This document shows, in pieces, positions 9,028 to 17,915 of a DNA stretch of 39,096 bases. The DNA comes from JAXGTD01 sp040775095. Lineage in GTDB: Bacteria > Pseudomonadota > Gammaproteobacteria > Chromatiales > Chromatiaceae. The notes beneath the pieces are model-generated. The model was not told the DNA's origin, did no database searches, and worked only from the letters and a program-made list of their open reading frames with translations. The stretch spans positions 1 to 39,096 of the forward strand of contig JAXGTD010000023.1 in the NCBI GenBank assembly GCA_040775095.1, read 5' to 3'. A program made the translations under genes and the position numbers. How positions within the stretch are numbered: the first letter of the stretch is position 1; each line of letters opens with the position of its first letter.

Positions 9028-9627
9028 TCAGCGCGGCGCGTGTTCCAGGGTCCTCACGGCGTCCGCGATCTCCCGGCTCATGCGCGCGAGCGCCCGGCTG
9101 TGCGCGGCGGCCAGCGCGTCGTATCCCTGCGTGCTCAGGGGCTCGCGCGCCGTCGTCCGCCCCGTCGTGGACTTATCGTCCTTGGCTCGGCGGACGGTCC
9201 ACACGGCGTCGAGGATGGCGGATGTCCCGGGCACGGAATCGAACCGCTGCACCTCGATCGAGACCCGATAGGCGGCATCCCTGTTCAGCGTCCTGGGAGA
9301 CTGTGTCACGTGGGGCGTGCCGAGCAGCGCGACGAGGTTCTCGGCCACGGTGCGGGAGATCTCGTCCTGTAGCGGCGACGCCCAGCGGTCGAGCTCCTCC
9401 AGATGAACCTGATTCGCGCCAGTGGAGACGACGATCTCCGGGCGGTCGACCGAGGCAGGGACGGAGACCGGGCCGACCGCAACCGAGAGCGTCGACGCGG
9501 GCGCGCTGACCCCGCCGGCGGCCTTGATGGCGCTCAGGGTGTAGAAGCGCGAGGAGGGTGATGCGCAGCCACCGAGGATTACCAACGCAAGCGCCGGGAT
9601 GGCGAACAGGGTTCGACGAGCCATCAT
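9028..9627 (-). CDS. pqiC: PqiC-type outer-membrane lipoprotein (ABC-type transport auxiliary component)
   Basis: 199-aa lipoprotein with a short hydrophobic signal and lipobox LGGC (Cys about residue 21), followed by SSRFYTLSA, the typical start of the PqiC/YmbA (DUF330) domain. The pattern continues with VAVGPVSVPASVDRPEIV and LDRWASPLQDEISRTVAENL, both conserved in the family. PqiC is thought to sit on the inner face of the outer membrane and cap the PqiB tube. The ATG at 9627 overlaps the pqiB stop in an ATGA arrangement, so translation is coupled. The last residue of the lipoprotein signal region is not Asp, consistent with outer membrane sorting. Confidence 0.88.
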   Translation of the reverse strand: MMARRTLFAIPALALVILGGCASPSSRFYTLSAIKAAGGVSAPASTLSVAVGPVSVPASVDRPEIVVSTGANQVHLEELDRWASPLQDEISRTVAENLVALLGTPHVTQSPRTLNRDAAYRVSIEVQRFDSVPGTSAILDAVWTVRRAKDDKSTTGRTTAREPLSTQGYDALAAAHSRALARMSREIADAVRTLEHAPR

Positions 9628-11297
9628 GGATTCCTCCCGGACTTACCCCGAATCAGGGCATCCGGATGACGTTCGAGATAGTCGCTGAGCACGCGCACAG
9701 AGCGTGCGGCGCGCGTGACCTCCTGCAAGGCGTCGCGCAACTCCAGCTGGCCAGGGGCATCGGTGCCAAGCAAGGTCTCGTCGGTGCTTTTCAGCACGCG
9801 GTTGGCGCTCGCGAGCGTACGGCGGAACTCTGCCAGGGCGGACTTCAGCTCCGGCGTGACCCCGGCATCGATATGCTCCACGGCCTTGTCGACGTCCTTG
9901 ATCGCCTTGTTGATCGATTCGAGCGTCGTCTTGACGTCGGCACCGATCGCCTCGAACGGGATCGTGTCGAGCTTTGCGAGAATGTCCGTCACCTTGGCCT
10001 CGACGTCCGTCATGGTGCTCGGGACGGTTGGGATCACCGGCATGGGTTCTGTCCAGTCGACCTGCGCCTTGGGCGCGTCCGGAAAGAAGTCGAAGGCCAC
10101 GTAAAGCTTGCCGGTGATCAGGCTTCCGCTGCGAAGCTGCGCGCGCAGCCCGCGCTCGGTGACCATCCGCTGAAAGAACGCGTGGCTGGCCTGGTCGCTG
10201 GTTGCGATGGCCTGGGCCGCGGCCGACTGACCCGCATGGAGCCTGGAGACGATGCGCTCGGGGTAGGCCACGACCTCGACCCGCCCGCGCAGCGTCAGTG
10301 CCTTCGGGTCCAGGTCGACACCCACGTCGGTCACTTCTCCCGCCGGCAGCCCGAGCAGGGTGACCGGGGCGCCCGCGGACAGTCCCCGCAGCGACCCGTT
10401 GAAATACATCACATAGCGGCGCGCGATGGTCTCCGGCTGGGCCATCGCCGTTGATCGATCGGCGTAGAGCACGAACGAGGTGTCCGCGGGGGCAGGCTCT
10501 CCGTCAGTGGCGAAGGGCGGTGTCTCGAAGGCGACCCCGCCGATCAGCAGCGAAACGAGCGATTGCGTGCGAACGTCGAGGCCCCCCGCGTTGAGCGAGA
10601 CGTCGACGCCACTGGCATTCCAGAAGCGTGTCTGCGCGCTCACGAAACGATCGTAGGGGGCGTCGACGAACGCCTTGATCTTGACCGACTTGCCGTCCGG
10701 GGCGAGCTTGAGGGCCATGACCTGCCCAACCTGCAGACGACGGAAATACAGCGGCGAGCCGATCCCCAGCGAGCCCATGTCGCTGGCGGTGAGCTCGAAC
10801 TGCCGGCCGGGCTGATCCATGGTGATCACCGGCGCCACCTCGAGCCCGGTAAAGCGGTGCTGACGCTTCGTGGATTCGCCTTTTTCAAAGCCGATATAGT
10901 TTCCCGAGAGCAGCGTGCCCAGGCCAGAGACCCCGCTCAACGTGACCCGGGGCTGGACCACCCAGAATTTGGCGTCCTCCACCATCAGGCCCTCGGCCTG
11001 CTTGTCGATCTGCGCGGTGATCTTGACCTTCGAATAGTTGTCGTCGAGCTCCACCGCCGAGACCTCGCCGATCTTGACATCCTTGTACTTGATGAAGGTC
11101 TTGCCCGCCTCGACCCCCTCGGCGGACTTGAAGACGATCGAAATGGTCGGCCCCTCGTTGAGAACGCGGTTGACCGCGATGCCGAGCGCCACCACGGCGG
11201 CCAGCAGCGGGATGAGCCACACGGCGGAGATGCGCGATCGCCGCTTCGGCGCTATGGTTGCGCGCGGCAGGCCCTGGGTGTCGATGACATCAGCCAA
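9624..11297 (-). CDS. pqiB: PqiB, MCE-domain intermembrane lipid transport protein
   Basis: About 557 aa, matching PqiB: an N-terminal cytoplasmic tail, one transmembrane helix (ISAVWLIPLLAAVVALGIAV), then three MCE/MlaD domains in the periplasm (the first starting at GPTISIVFKSAEGVEAGKT) and a long C-terminal helical segment that forms the tube reaching the outer membrane. I choose a TTG start at 11297: a GGAG site lies just upstream and it overlaps the end of the preceding pqiA gene by eight bases. The alternative, further upstream in the same frame (11324), would overlap by 35 bases and lacks a better ribosome site. It is coupled to pqiC by an ATGA overlap. Length is near that of E. coli PqiB (546 aa). 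Confidence 0.9.
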   Translation of the reverse strand: MADVIDTQGLPRATIAPKRRSRISAVWLIPLLAAVVALGIAVNRVLNEGPTISIVFKSAEGVEAGKTFIKYKDVKIGEVSAVELDDNYSKVKITAQIDKQAEGLMVEDAKFWVVQPRVTLSGVSGLGTLLSGNYIGFEKGESTKRQHRFTGLEVAPVITMDQPGRQFELTASDMGSLGIGSPLYFRRLQVGQVMALKLAPDGKSVKIKAFVDAPYDRFVSAQTRFWNASGVDVSLNAGGLDVRTQSLVSLLIGGVAFETPPFATDGEPAPADTSFVLYADRSTAMAQPETIARRYVMYFNGSLRGLSAGAPVTLLGLPAGEVTDVGVDLDPKALTLRGRVEVVAYPERIVSRLHAGQSAAAQAIATSDQASHAFFQRMVTERGLRAQLRSGSLITGKLYVAFDFFPDAPKAQVDWTEPMPVIPTVPSTMTDVEAKVTDILAKLDTIPFEAIGADVKTTLESINKAIKDVDKAVEHIDAGVTPELKSALAEFRRTLASANRVLKSTDETLLGTDAPGQLELRDALQEVTRAARSVRVLSDYLERHPDALIRGKSGRNP

Positions 11298-11928
11298 TGT
11301 GGCGCTCCTTCTGTGTGCTTGCATCCCAGATCAGGCGGGGATCGAAGGTGCTCGCCGCGATCATGGTCAGCACCACGACCGCGGCAAAGAACATCACCCC
11401 GGCACCGGGTCGCACCGACATCAGCGGATCAAGCTGCACCAGGGCAACGGTGAAGGTATCGACGAAGACGTCCAGCATCGACCACCGGCCGATGAGCTCC
11501 ACCAAGCGGTAGAGCCGGGTGCGCTCCCGGTTACTCTCGATCGACCCGCGTTGGACCGTGATCAGCAGATAAGCGAGGGCAACCAGCTTGCCCAGCGGGA
11601 CCATCACGCTGGCGACAAGCACGATCAGTGCCAGGGGCCAGGAACCGGAGGTGTAGAGGAACACCACGCCGCCCATGATGGTATCGTACTCGGTGGACCC
11701 GAGCGCGGTGGTACCCATCACGGGCAGCAGGTTCGCCGGGACATAGCAGATCGCCGCGGCGATCACCAGCGCCCAGGTGCGTTCAACGGACTGTTGACGA
11801 CGCGAGACGAGCCGGGCGCCGCAACGGGGGCAGTGCCCGGGCCTGTCCCGATCCACCGGATGTGTCAGCAGTCCACAGGTCGAGCAGGATACCAGACCCG
11901 CTTGGGAGGCGGTGAGCGGCTCTGCCAT
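11290..11928 (-). CDS. pqiA: PqiA-like membrane protein, second of two
   Basis: 212-aa inner-membrane protein equal to the C-terminal half of E. coli PqiA. It starts MAEPLTASQAG and has a zinc-ribbon-like CSTCGLL ... HCPRCGARL pair, then about four membrane helices (for example WALVIAAAICYVPANLLPVM and a MFFAAVVVLTMIAAS segment) and the conserved YDTIMGGVVFLYTSGSWPLALIV block. The start at 11928 overlaps the stop of the first pqiA gene by one base (TGATG). PqiA partners the PqiB tube in the inner membrane. The in-frame sequence upstream of this ATG is only the shadow of the first gene. Confidence 0.88.
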   Translation of the reverse strand: MAEPLTASQAGLVSCSTCGLLTHPVDRDRPGHCPRCGARLVSRRQQSVERTWALVIAAAICYVPANLLPVMGTTALGSTEYDTIMGGVVFLYTSGSWPLALIVLVASVMVPLGKLVALAYLLITVQRGSIESNRERTRLYRLVELIGRWSMLDVFVDTFTVALVQLDPLMSVRPGAGVMFFAAVVVLTMIAASTFDPRLIWDASTQKERHIG

Positions 11929-12680
11929 CACGACCCGGGGCGGGGCGGTGGGAGTGGGAGGCTGGGGGAGCCCGGGTCCGGATCGTCCCACTCGATCCTC
12001 GTCCAGATCTCGTCCGGATCCAGGCTGCTCTGGATGGCCGGGAAGAGCAGCATCAGGACCCCCACGGCGTACATCCCGATACCGGCTTCCACCTTGGCAA
12101 GGTCCGCGATCTTGATCAGCGCCACCAGGATACCGAGCATCATCACCTCGGTCATCGCCCAGGGCTGCAGGTGCTCGGCCCAGCGCAGTACCCTGCCGAG
12201 CCAGTGCGGCGCCGGCGGCCGCCGTACGCCGATCAGCACCGTCAGCAGCGACAGGATCGAGCCGGCAGGGGCGATCACGGCACAGAAGGCCACGATCACG
12301 GCCGTGAGCTCCTGGCCTTCCACCCACATCTGGTAAGCGCCGCCGATGATGGTGGTGCTGGCGTGGCGGCCCACTGCGGAAAGGTCCATCAATGGCGTCG
12401 TATTGGCCAAGATGAGGGCCACCAGCGCGGCGAGGCTGAGCGCGAGTGGGCGGTCGATCGGATCGGCGGCCCGGGTTGCGATCACCTCACCGCAGCGTGG
12501 GCAACGCGCCTTTCCCCCTGGCGGGAGCTCGGGCAGGATCTGCAGCAGGTCGCATTCGTGACAGGCGACCGTCTCCTCGCCATACGCCGGCCCGAGGAGA
12601 TCGTTGTCCACGGAACGATCGAGGTGGCTCACGGGCGGCGAAGGTCGGCCTGCTGGGCGTCGCCGGCCCCGAACGGGCAT
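11928..12680 (-). CDS. pqiA: PqiA-like membrane protein, first of two
   Basis: About 250-aa inner-membrane protein equal to the N-terminal half of E. coli PqiA. It has the CHECDLLQ ... CPRCGEVI cysteine pairs, then membrane helices starting LALSLAALVALILANTTPLMDL, the STTIIGGAYQMWVEGQELTAVI block and a MLGILVALIKIADLAKVE segment. The start is uncertain. The first ATG at 12680 has an AGGA ten bases upstream; GTG codons at 12632 or 12611 would give a shorter, cleaner N-terminus. It heads a four-gene coupled operon, pqiA-pqiA-pqiB-pqiC. PqiA is a single protein in E. coli, but two adjacent genes are known in other bacteria. Confidence 0.85.
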   Translation of the reverse strand: MPVRGRRRPAGRPSPPVSHLDRSVDNDLLGPAYGEETVACHECDLLQILPELPPGGKARCPRCGEVIATRAADPIDRPLALSLAALVALILANTTPLMDLSAVGRHASTTIIGGAYQMWVEGQELTAVIVAFCAVIAPAGSILSLLTVLIGVRRPPAPHWLGRVLRWAEHLQPWAMTEVMMLGILVALIKIADLAKVEAGIGMYAVGVLMLLFPAIQSSLDPDEIWTRIEWDDPDPGSPSLPLPPPRPGS

Positions 12681-13956
12681 GGCGCCCGCGTCCTGCCGAT
12701 GGTGGCGAGGCAAGGCGATGCGGCTTGCGCGATCCGCGGGCGTTGGGTCCTCATGGCGTGGTCCATTGTCGTGATCAGCGCATCCCGGATTGAGACTGGT
12801 GAACGAATCAGGCGGGGCGGTGGTTGTCGCTCCATCGAACCCCGATGCCCGGTCGCCCGGCCCGATCAGTCCCAGATCCGGGTTGTTGCTATGGAAATGT
12901 GGAAGATGCCGAGCCCGCGGTGAGGGTCATTTTGTCCCGACGGCCATGCTGTTGCGTTGCGGATGATAGCCGAGACCAGGACTGAACTGCTATGGTCAGT
13001 TTGCGACATCGACACCGCCGCGGTACGGGGATGGGCGCGCTGGCCGCGCGATCGTGGGGTTGCATCGGCCGGTACCCGGTGGCGGCCTGTTTCGTCGTGG
13101 CCTCGGTGTTTGTGGTGGCCCGTTCGCCGTGTCGCCCACGCAACGCTGGCGTTCATCCAGCGAGCCGATCTTCGCCCACCCGAACAGGTCATCTTGTCAT
13201 CCGCCACGCGCTGGTGTAGGTTCCGACCGCGGTCGCCGCTGGGCCGTCGGCGGGCCCGTCCCGGCCGCGCCTCTGCGATGACGTGGACGCCGAATCGGGC
13301 GCCGGTGCCCTGAAAGGCCTCTGCTCCCGGCGGCCTGTCGAACTGTTGATGGCGGTCACCGCGGTGACAGGGGAAACCACGATGAGCAGGGCCAGCAGTC
13401 CTGGGCGATGGCCGATTTTCATGGCGCCGGACGTGAAATGGGTCAGCCGGGCCGATGGTGGTCCGAGGTCCGGTGGAACCACCGACCCGGCCGTGGCGAC
13501 GTTCGCCGGGAGCCCCGGGTGTATTGCCAGGCATTGTGATCCGTGTCCGCCTCGCCTCACCTCGTTCCGGAGCGAGAGCGATGACGGTCTCCTAACACGG
13601 ACGGATTCCCGAGAGATAGGCCCAAGCCAACGCCATGGATGCAGTGCGTCGGCGCCGATTCATGAACAGCAGCACCCCGATCCCGCGAGCGGCGGGCGGG
13701 AAGAGATGGCCCTGGGTATCCGCATGGACGGCTACCGATGATCTGGGGTCAGCGAGCCCCCGCTTGCGACCCGGGTTTCCCGCGGGGCCGGATGCCCCGC
13801 GCCGTCGGTGCCGCGCAGGCATCGGCCATGTCTGGAGCGCGAACGCCGGGTGTTCGTCTTCCTCGCTGATGTTGGCCGGGAGCGGCCGGGATCAGCACCC
13901 GTCGCCGGCACGCCGCCGCGCGACTTTCATCCCTACGTTACACAATCGAGGGCATT
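12681..13956. other. 1.2-kb region without a convincing gene
   Basis: Between the start of the pqi operon and the LysM gene. Open frames are present on both strands but are Arg/Pro/Gly-rich, overlap each other and resemble no family, as expected for chance frames in GC-rich DNA. One short frame with a signal-peptide-like start is listed separately at low confidence. A perfect 14-base palindrome, GTCACCGCGGTGAC, lies at 13355-13368. The pqi promoter and the LysM gene promoter should lie at the two ends, but I cannot point to them. Confidence 0.5.
13189..13422 (-). CDS. possible small exported protein, hypothetical
   Basis: 77-aa frame that begins like a Sec signal peptide: MKIGHR, then a hydrophobic core LLALLIVVSPVTAVTA. 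The rest is short, polar and low-complexity with no recognisable domain. No strong ribosome site precedes the ATG. It could be a real small secreted protein, a decayed gene or chance; the signal-like N-terminus is the only support. Confidence 0.28.
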   Translation of the reverse strand: MKIGHRPGLLALLIVVSPVTAVTAINSSTGRREQRPFRAPAPDSASTSSQRRGRDGPADGPAATAVGTYTSAWRMTR

Positions 13957-14346
13957 ATGGACTTAAAGAGACTGACCCTTTCGGCTACCCTGTTCGCCAC
14001 CTTGGGCGCGGCCCAGGCCGCGACCGACAATGTCGTCGCCTACACCGTGGAAGAGGGTGAGGACATTCAGACCGTTGCCGGCAAATACGAGGTCTCCGTC
14101 GAAGACATCCTGGTGACCAACGGCAAGAAGGCCGAAGACATTACCGTCGGAACCGTAGTCTATATCCCACCGCCGCACGCGACCGGTTTCTTCAATCCAG
14201 ACACCGGCATGTACACGATCGCCGAGGGTGACGACCTGTACGAGATCAGTCGCCGGTTCGGCACCACGGTGAAGGCGATCGAGGAGCTGAACGGGCTCAA
14301 GGGCGCCACGATCGACGCCGGGGCGCAGCTCAAGATCCCCGACTAA
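13957..14346 (+). CDS. secreted protein with two LysM domains
   Basis: 129-aa protein with a Sec signal peptide (LSATLFATLGAAQA, cleavage after AQA) and two LysM repeats, at about residues 26-71 (VVAYTVEEGEDIQTVAGKY ... GTVVYIPP) and 85-128 (MYTIAEGDDLYEISRRFG ... GAQLKIPD). LysM binds N-acetylglucosamine-containing polymers, here most likely peptidoglycan in the periplasm. No catalytic domain follows, so it is a binding protein rather than a hydrolase. It is strongly acidic. A good GAGGG ribosome site lies before the ATG. It precedes cobQ on the same strand with a 229-base gap and is probably its own unit. Confidence 0.88.
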   Translation: MDLKRLTLSATLFATLGAAQAATDNVVAYTVEEGEDIQTVAGKYEVSVEDILVTNGKKAEDITVGTVVYIPPPHATGFFNPDTGMYTIAEGDDLYEISRRFGTTVKAIEELNGLKGATIDAGAQLKIPD

Positions 14347-14575
14347 CCGGCGCGGCAGCCATTCTGCACCGTAAGAAACCGATCCTTGGCCTTTCGGGCC
14401 ATCGATCGGCACAGAGGTACAGGCTCGTCCGATATCCCGGGTATCACCCGATGCGGGGTTGGCTCGCGCAGGCGGGTATCGCCGCGCCGGCCCCCTTGCC
14501 TGCAACGGCCTCGACGCCTTGCCCGCGCGGCGACCAGGGTGGGGCCGGCCCGATCTGCAAGGCCCACTCCATGGG

Positions 14576-16036
14576 ATGACCACCCCGACCCTGATGGTGC
14601 AGGGCACGACCTCGGACGCTGGCAAGAGCCTGCTGGTGACCGCGCTGGGTCGCTGGCTTTGGCGTCGCGGGATCCGCGTGGCGCCGTTCAAGCCCCAGAA
14701 CCTCGCGCTCAACAGCGCGGTCACGGCCGACGGCGGCGAGATCGGTCGCGCCCAAGCGGTACAGGCCCAGGCCTGCGGGCTGGCGCCACAGGTCCACATG
14801 AACCCGGTATTGCTCAAGCCCAGCAGCGGGGTGGGCGCGCAGGTCATCATCCATGGCCAGGCCATCGGCAACCTGAACGCGCTCGACGCGCAAGGGTACA
14901 GGCGGATTGCCTGGGACGCGGTGCTCGACGCCTACCGACGTCTCGCCAGTGAGTACGAGGTCGTCATCGTCGAAGGCGCCGGCTCGCCCGCGGAGATCAA
15001 CCTGCGGGCCCGCGACATCGCCAACATGGGCTTCGCCGAGGCCGTGGACTGTCCAGTGGTGCTCATTGCCGATATCGAGCGCGGCGGCGTGTTCGCGCAT
15101 CTGGTTGGCACGCTCGGGCTGCTCTCCGAGACCGAACGGGCACGGGTCAAGGGCTTCGTGATTAACCGTTTTCGCGGCGATCGCTCGTTGCTGCAGTCCG
15201 GACTCGACTGGCTGGTCGCCCACACGGGGAAGCCTGTACTCGGCGTGTTGCCCTACCTGCATGGCCTGCACCTGGAGGCCGAGGACGCGGTGGCCCGGGA
15301 GCAGATGAACAAGCCCCCCGAGGCGCTGCGGGTACTGGTCCCGCAGACGCCGTGCATCAGCAACCACACGGACCTCGACCCGCTGCGGCTCCACCCGCGC
15401 GTCGACCTGCGCCTTGTCGGGGCGGGGGAGGTGATCGAGCCGGCCGATCTGATCATCCTTCCGGGCTCCAAGTCGGTGGTGCTGGATCTGACCTGGCTGC
15501 GGGAACAGGGATGGGTCGAGGCCATCGCTCGTCATCTGCGCTATCGCGGCAGGCTGATCGGCATCTGCGGGGGATTCCAGATGCTCGGGCGCCTGATCCA
15601 CGATCCCCAGGGCGTCGAGGGTGCGGCGGGCAGTCGCGCCGGCCTCGCCCTTCTGGACCTGGAGACGACGCTGACGGCCCACAAGCGCTTGATCAACACC
15701 GAGGGTCGGCTGTGCCTGGCGGACGCCCCGGTCAGCGGCTACGAGATCCACACCGGTGTCACGCGCGGCCTGGCACTTGCCAACCCCGCCGTGCGGCTGA
15801 GCCATGGCCCCGACGGCGCCATCAGCGCCGACGGACAGATCCTGGGGACCTATCTGCACGGTCTGTTCGAGTCCCCCGCGGCCTGTGACGCGCTGCTGGA
15901 GTGGGCCGGTCTGGACCGGCCCCGATCACCCGATTACGCCGCGATGCGAGAGGGGGAAATCGATCGTCTGGCCGACATGGTCGAGGCGCGTCTGGACACC
16001 GCGGCCTTGTTGCGGTTGCTGGGCCTGGGAGGTTAA
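14576..16036 (+). CDS. cobQ: cobyric acid synthase CobQ
   Basis: ATP- and glutamine-dependent amidation of the b, d, e and g side chains of adenosylcobyrinic acid a,c-diamide in cobalamin synthesis. From the ATG at 14576 the protein is 486 aa, the normal length. The N-terminal dethiobiotin-synthetase-like P-loop domain starts MVQGTTSDAGKSLLVTAL, with KPQNLALNS and EGAGSPAEIN motifs. The C-terminal class I glutamine amidotransferase domain has the nucleophile Cys in GICGGFQMLGR (about residue 332) and the catalytic His in GTYLHGLFE. An in-frame extension back to 14459 precedes the conserved start and is unlikely to be translated. No other cob gene is in the window and I saw no cobalamin riboswitch upstream. 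Confidence 0.93.
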   Translation: MTTPTLMVQGTTSDAGKSLLVTALGRWLWRRGIRVAPFKPQNLALNSAVTADGGEIGRAQAVQAQACGLAPQVHMNPVLLKPSSGVGAQVIIHGQAIGNLNALDAQGYRRIAWDAVLDAYRRLASEYEVVIVEGAGSPAEINLRARDIANMGFAEAVDCPVVLIADIERGGVFAHLVGTLGLLSETERARVKGFVINRFRGDRSLLQSGLDWLVAHTGKPVLGVLPYLHGLHLEAEDAVAREQMNKPPEALRVLVPQTPCISNHTDLDPLRLHPRVDLRLVGAGEVIEPADLIILPGSKSVVLDLTWLREQGWVEAIARHLRYRGRLIGICGGFQMLGRLIHDPQGVEGAAGSRAGLALLDLETTLTAHKRLINTEGRLCLADAPVSGYEIHTGVTRGLALANPAVRLSHGPDGAISADGQILGTYLHGLFESPAACDALLEWAGLDRPRSPDYAAMREGEIDRLADMVEARLDTAALLRLLGLGG

Positions 16037-16139
16037 CAGCGCCGGTCGGCGCGGGAGCAGAGCCCCGGCGATGGTGCCAGGGTATCCGTTCAGGCTTCTC
16101 TGACAATGGCCAAGGCCACTGTCATGATAACCTTGACGC

Positions 16140-17915
16140 ATGACGCGACAGCCAAGAGCGACGGATACGGGGAGGCCACGGGCGCAGGTCCGGGCGCGCA
16201 TCCGGCGCCGGCCGGCGCCGCCTGCCCAGATCGCCAATCTCGACGAGCTCATGAGCCGGCTGTATGCCAGCCGCGGTGCCGCCGTGGCCGACGCCCTGGG
16301 CCTGAGCGCGCTGCATCCGGCCGCGTCCCTGAGCGGCATCGACACGGCCGCGGGCCTGTTGGCCGACGCGATCACCCGGCAGGCACGGATCATGGTGGTC
16401 GGTGATTTCGACGCCGACGGTGCCACCGGCTCGGCGGTCGCCCTGTTGGGCCTCAAGGCGCTGGGGGCGGCGTGGGTGGAGCACCTGACGCCGAGCCGGT
16501 TCGCGCATGGCTACGGGTTGAGCCCGCCGGTGGTGGAGGCCGCCGCCGAGCGCCGCCCTGAGCTGATCGTCACCGTCGACAATGGGATCGCAAGCACCGC
16601 CGGGGTGGATCGCGCCAACGCCCTGGGCATCCCGGTCCTGGTGACCGATCACCACCTCCCCGGCGTGCGTCTGCCCGCGGCAGCGGCGATCGTCAACCCC
16701 AACCAGCCCGGTTGCGCCTTCCCGAGCAAGCATCTGGCCGGGGTAGGCGTGATGTTCTATCTGCTCGCGGCGACGCGGGCGCGATTGCGTGCCGAGGCCT
16801 GGTTCGGCCCCGCGCGCGCCGAGCCGGTCCTGGCCGAGTTGCTCGACCTGGTCGCGCTGGGTACCGTCGCCGATGTCGTGACGCTGGATCACAACAATCG
16901 CATCCTGGTCGAGCAGGGGCTGCGCCGGATCCGCGCCGGGCGCTGTCGACCCGGCCTGCGCGCGTTGCTGGAGATTGCCGGTCGCCGGCTGGAGCGGGTC
17001 ACCGCGGCCGATCTGGGCTTCGCCGCGGGACCGAGGCTCAACGCCGCCGGTCGCCTGGACGACATGTCCGTGGGCGTCGAGTGCCTGACCACCGAGGATC
17101 CCGTGCGCGCCATGAAGCTGGCGCAGCAGCTAAATCATCTCAACGGCGAGCGCCGGGAGATCGAATTCGGCATGCGCGACGAGGCCGAAAGGCTGGTGGA
17201 GCAGCAACGTGATGTGGGTGGCGCGCTGCCGGCAGCCCTGTGCCTGTTCGGTAAGGACTGGCACCAGGGCGTGATCGGCATCGTCGCGGCGCGGATACGC
17301 GAGCGTTGGCAGCGCCCCGTGATCGCCTTTGCGGATGCCGGCGGCGGGGGCCTGCGCGGCTCCGCGCGCTCCACCGATGAGCTGCATATCCGCGACCTGA
17401 TCGATCGGGTCGACAAGCGCCACCCCGGACTGATCGATCGCTTTGGCGGACATGCGATGGCCGCTGGCCTGAGCCTGTCGGCCGAGGGACTCCCTGCCTT
17501 TCGCGAGGCGTTCAACGACGAGGTGCGTCGCGAGGTCGGCGATGCACCGCCGGTGCGCGAGATCCTGTCGGACGGCGCGTTGCCGGCAGCGATGCTGACC
17601 CTCGACATCGCCGAGGCGCTGCGCTTTGCCGGCCCCTGGGGCAAGGGATTTGCCGAGCCGGTCTTTGATGGGCAGTTCGCGATCAGCGACGTCCGGGTGG
17701 TGGCCGATCGGCACCTGAAGCTGCGCGTGTGCGGCGAGGGAGCGCAGCCGCTCGATGCCATCGGCTTCGGGCTTGCCGAGCACCGGGCTGGGCTTGGCGA
17801 CGCCATGCATCTGGCCTACCGGCTGGATGTGAACGAGTACCGCGGACTGCGCGCGCCGCAACTGGTCATTGAGCATCTGCAGCCGGTCGATCCGGTACGC
17901 GGGGAGGGGGGCTGA
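16140..17915 (+). CDS. recJ: single-stranded-DNA-specific exonuclease RecJ
   Basis: 5'-to-3' single-strand DNA exonuclease acting in RecF-pathway recombination and mismatch repair, Mg/Mn dependent. At 591 aa it is close to the usual length. Visible DHH-family motifs are DFDADGATGSA (about residues 86-96), VTVDNGIAS (about 144-152) and VLVTDHHLPG (about 166-175), then the DHHA1 part with RFGGHAMAAGLSL (about 436-448) and a C-terminal OB-like domain. The first 25 residues are Arg-rich and the start could be slightly downstream. The stop overlaps the darP ATG by one base (TGATG), so the two are coupled. Confidence 0.93.
   Translation: MTRQPRATDTGRPRAQVRARIRRRPAPPAQIANLDELMSRLYASRGAAVADALGLSALHPAASLSGIDTAAGLLADAITRQARIMVVGDFDADGATGSAVALLGLKALGAAWVEHLTPSRFAHGYGLSPPVVEAAAERRPELIVTVDNGIASTAGVDRANALGIPVLVTDHHLPGVRLPAAAAIVNPNQPGCAFPSKHLAGVGVMFYLLAATRARLRAEAWFGPARAEPVLAELLDLVALGTVADVVTLDHNNRILVEQGLRRIRAGRCRPGLRALLEIAGRRLERVTAADLGFAAGPRLNAAGRLDDMSVGVECLTTEDPVRAMKLAQQLNHLNGERREIEFGMRDEAERLVEQQRDVGGALPAALCLFGKDWHQGVIGIVAARIRERWQRPVIAFADAGGGGLRGSARSTDELHIRDLIDRVDKRHPGLIDRFGGHAMAAGLSLSAEGLPAFREAFNDEVRREVGDAPPVREILSDGALPAAMLTLDIAEALRFAGPWGKGFAEPVFDGQFAISDVRVVADRHLKLRVCGEGAQPLDAIGFGLAEHRAGLGDAMHLAYRLDVNEYRGLRAPQLVIEHLQPVDPVRGEGG

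Noticed and set aside
11928..11930. Frameshift splitting a single pqiA gene
   Set aside because: Each half has its own zinc-ribbon cysteines and the second has a start codon in a TGATG coupling junction, typical of two genes.
11290..12327. 345-aa version of the second PqiA
   Set aside because: Its first 133 residues are the out-of-frame shadow of the first pqiA gene. The MAEPLTASQ start at 11928, overlapping the upstream stop, fits the family.
12866..13534. 222-codon minus-strand frame in the gene-poor stretch
   Set aside because: Arg/Gly/His-rich, no domain and overlapping other frames of similar quality; it looks like chance in GC-rich DNA.
14347..14575. Cobalamin riboswitch ahead of cobQ
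   Set aside because: I looked for the conserved B12-box and adjacent paired elements and saw none; the gap has only short weak hairpins.
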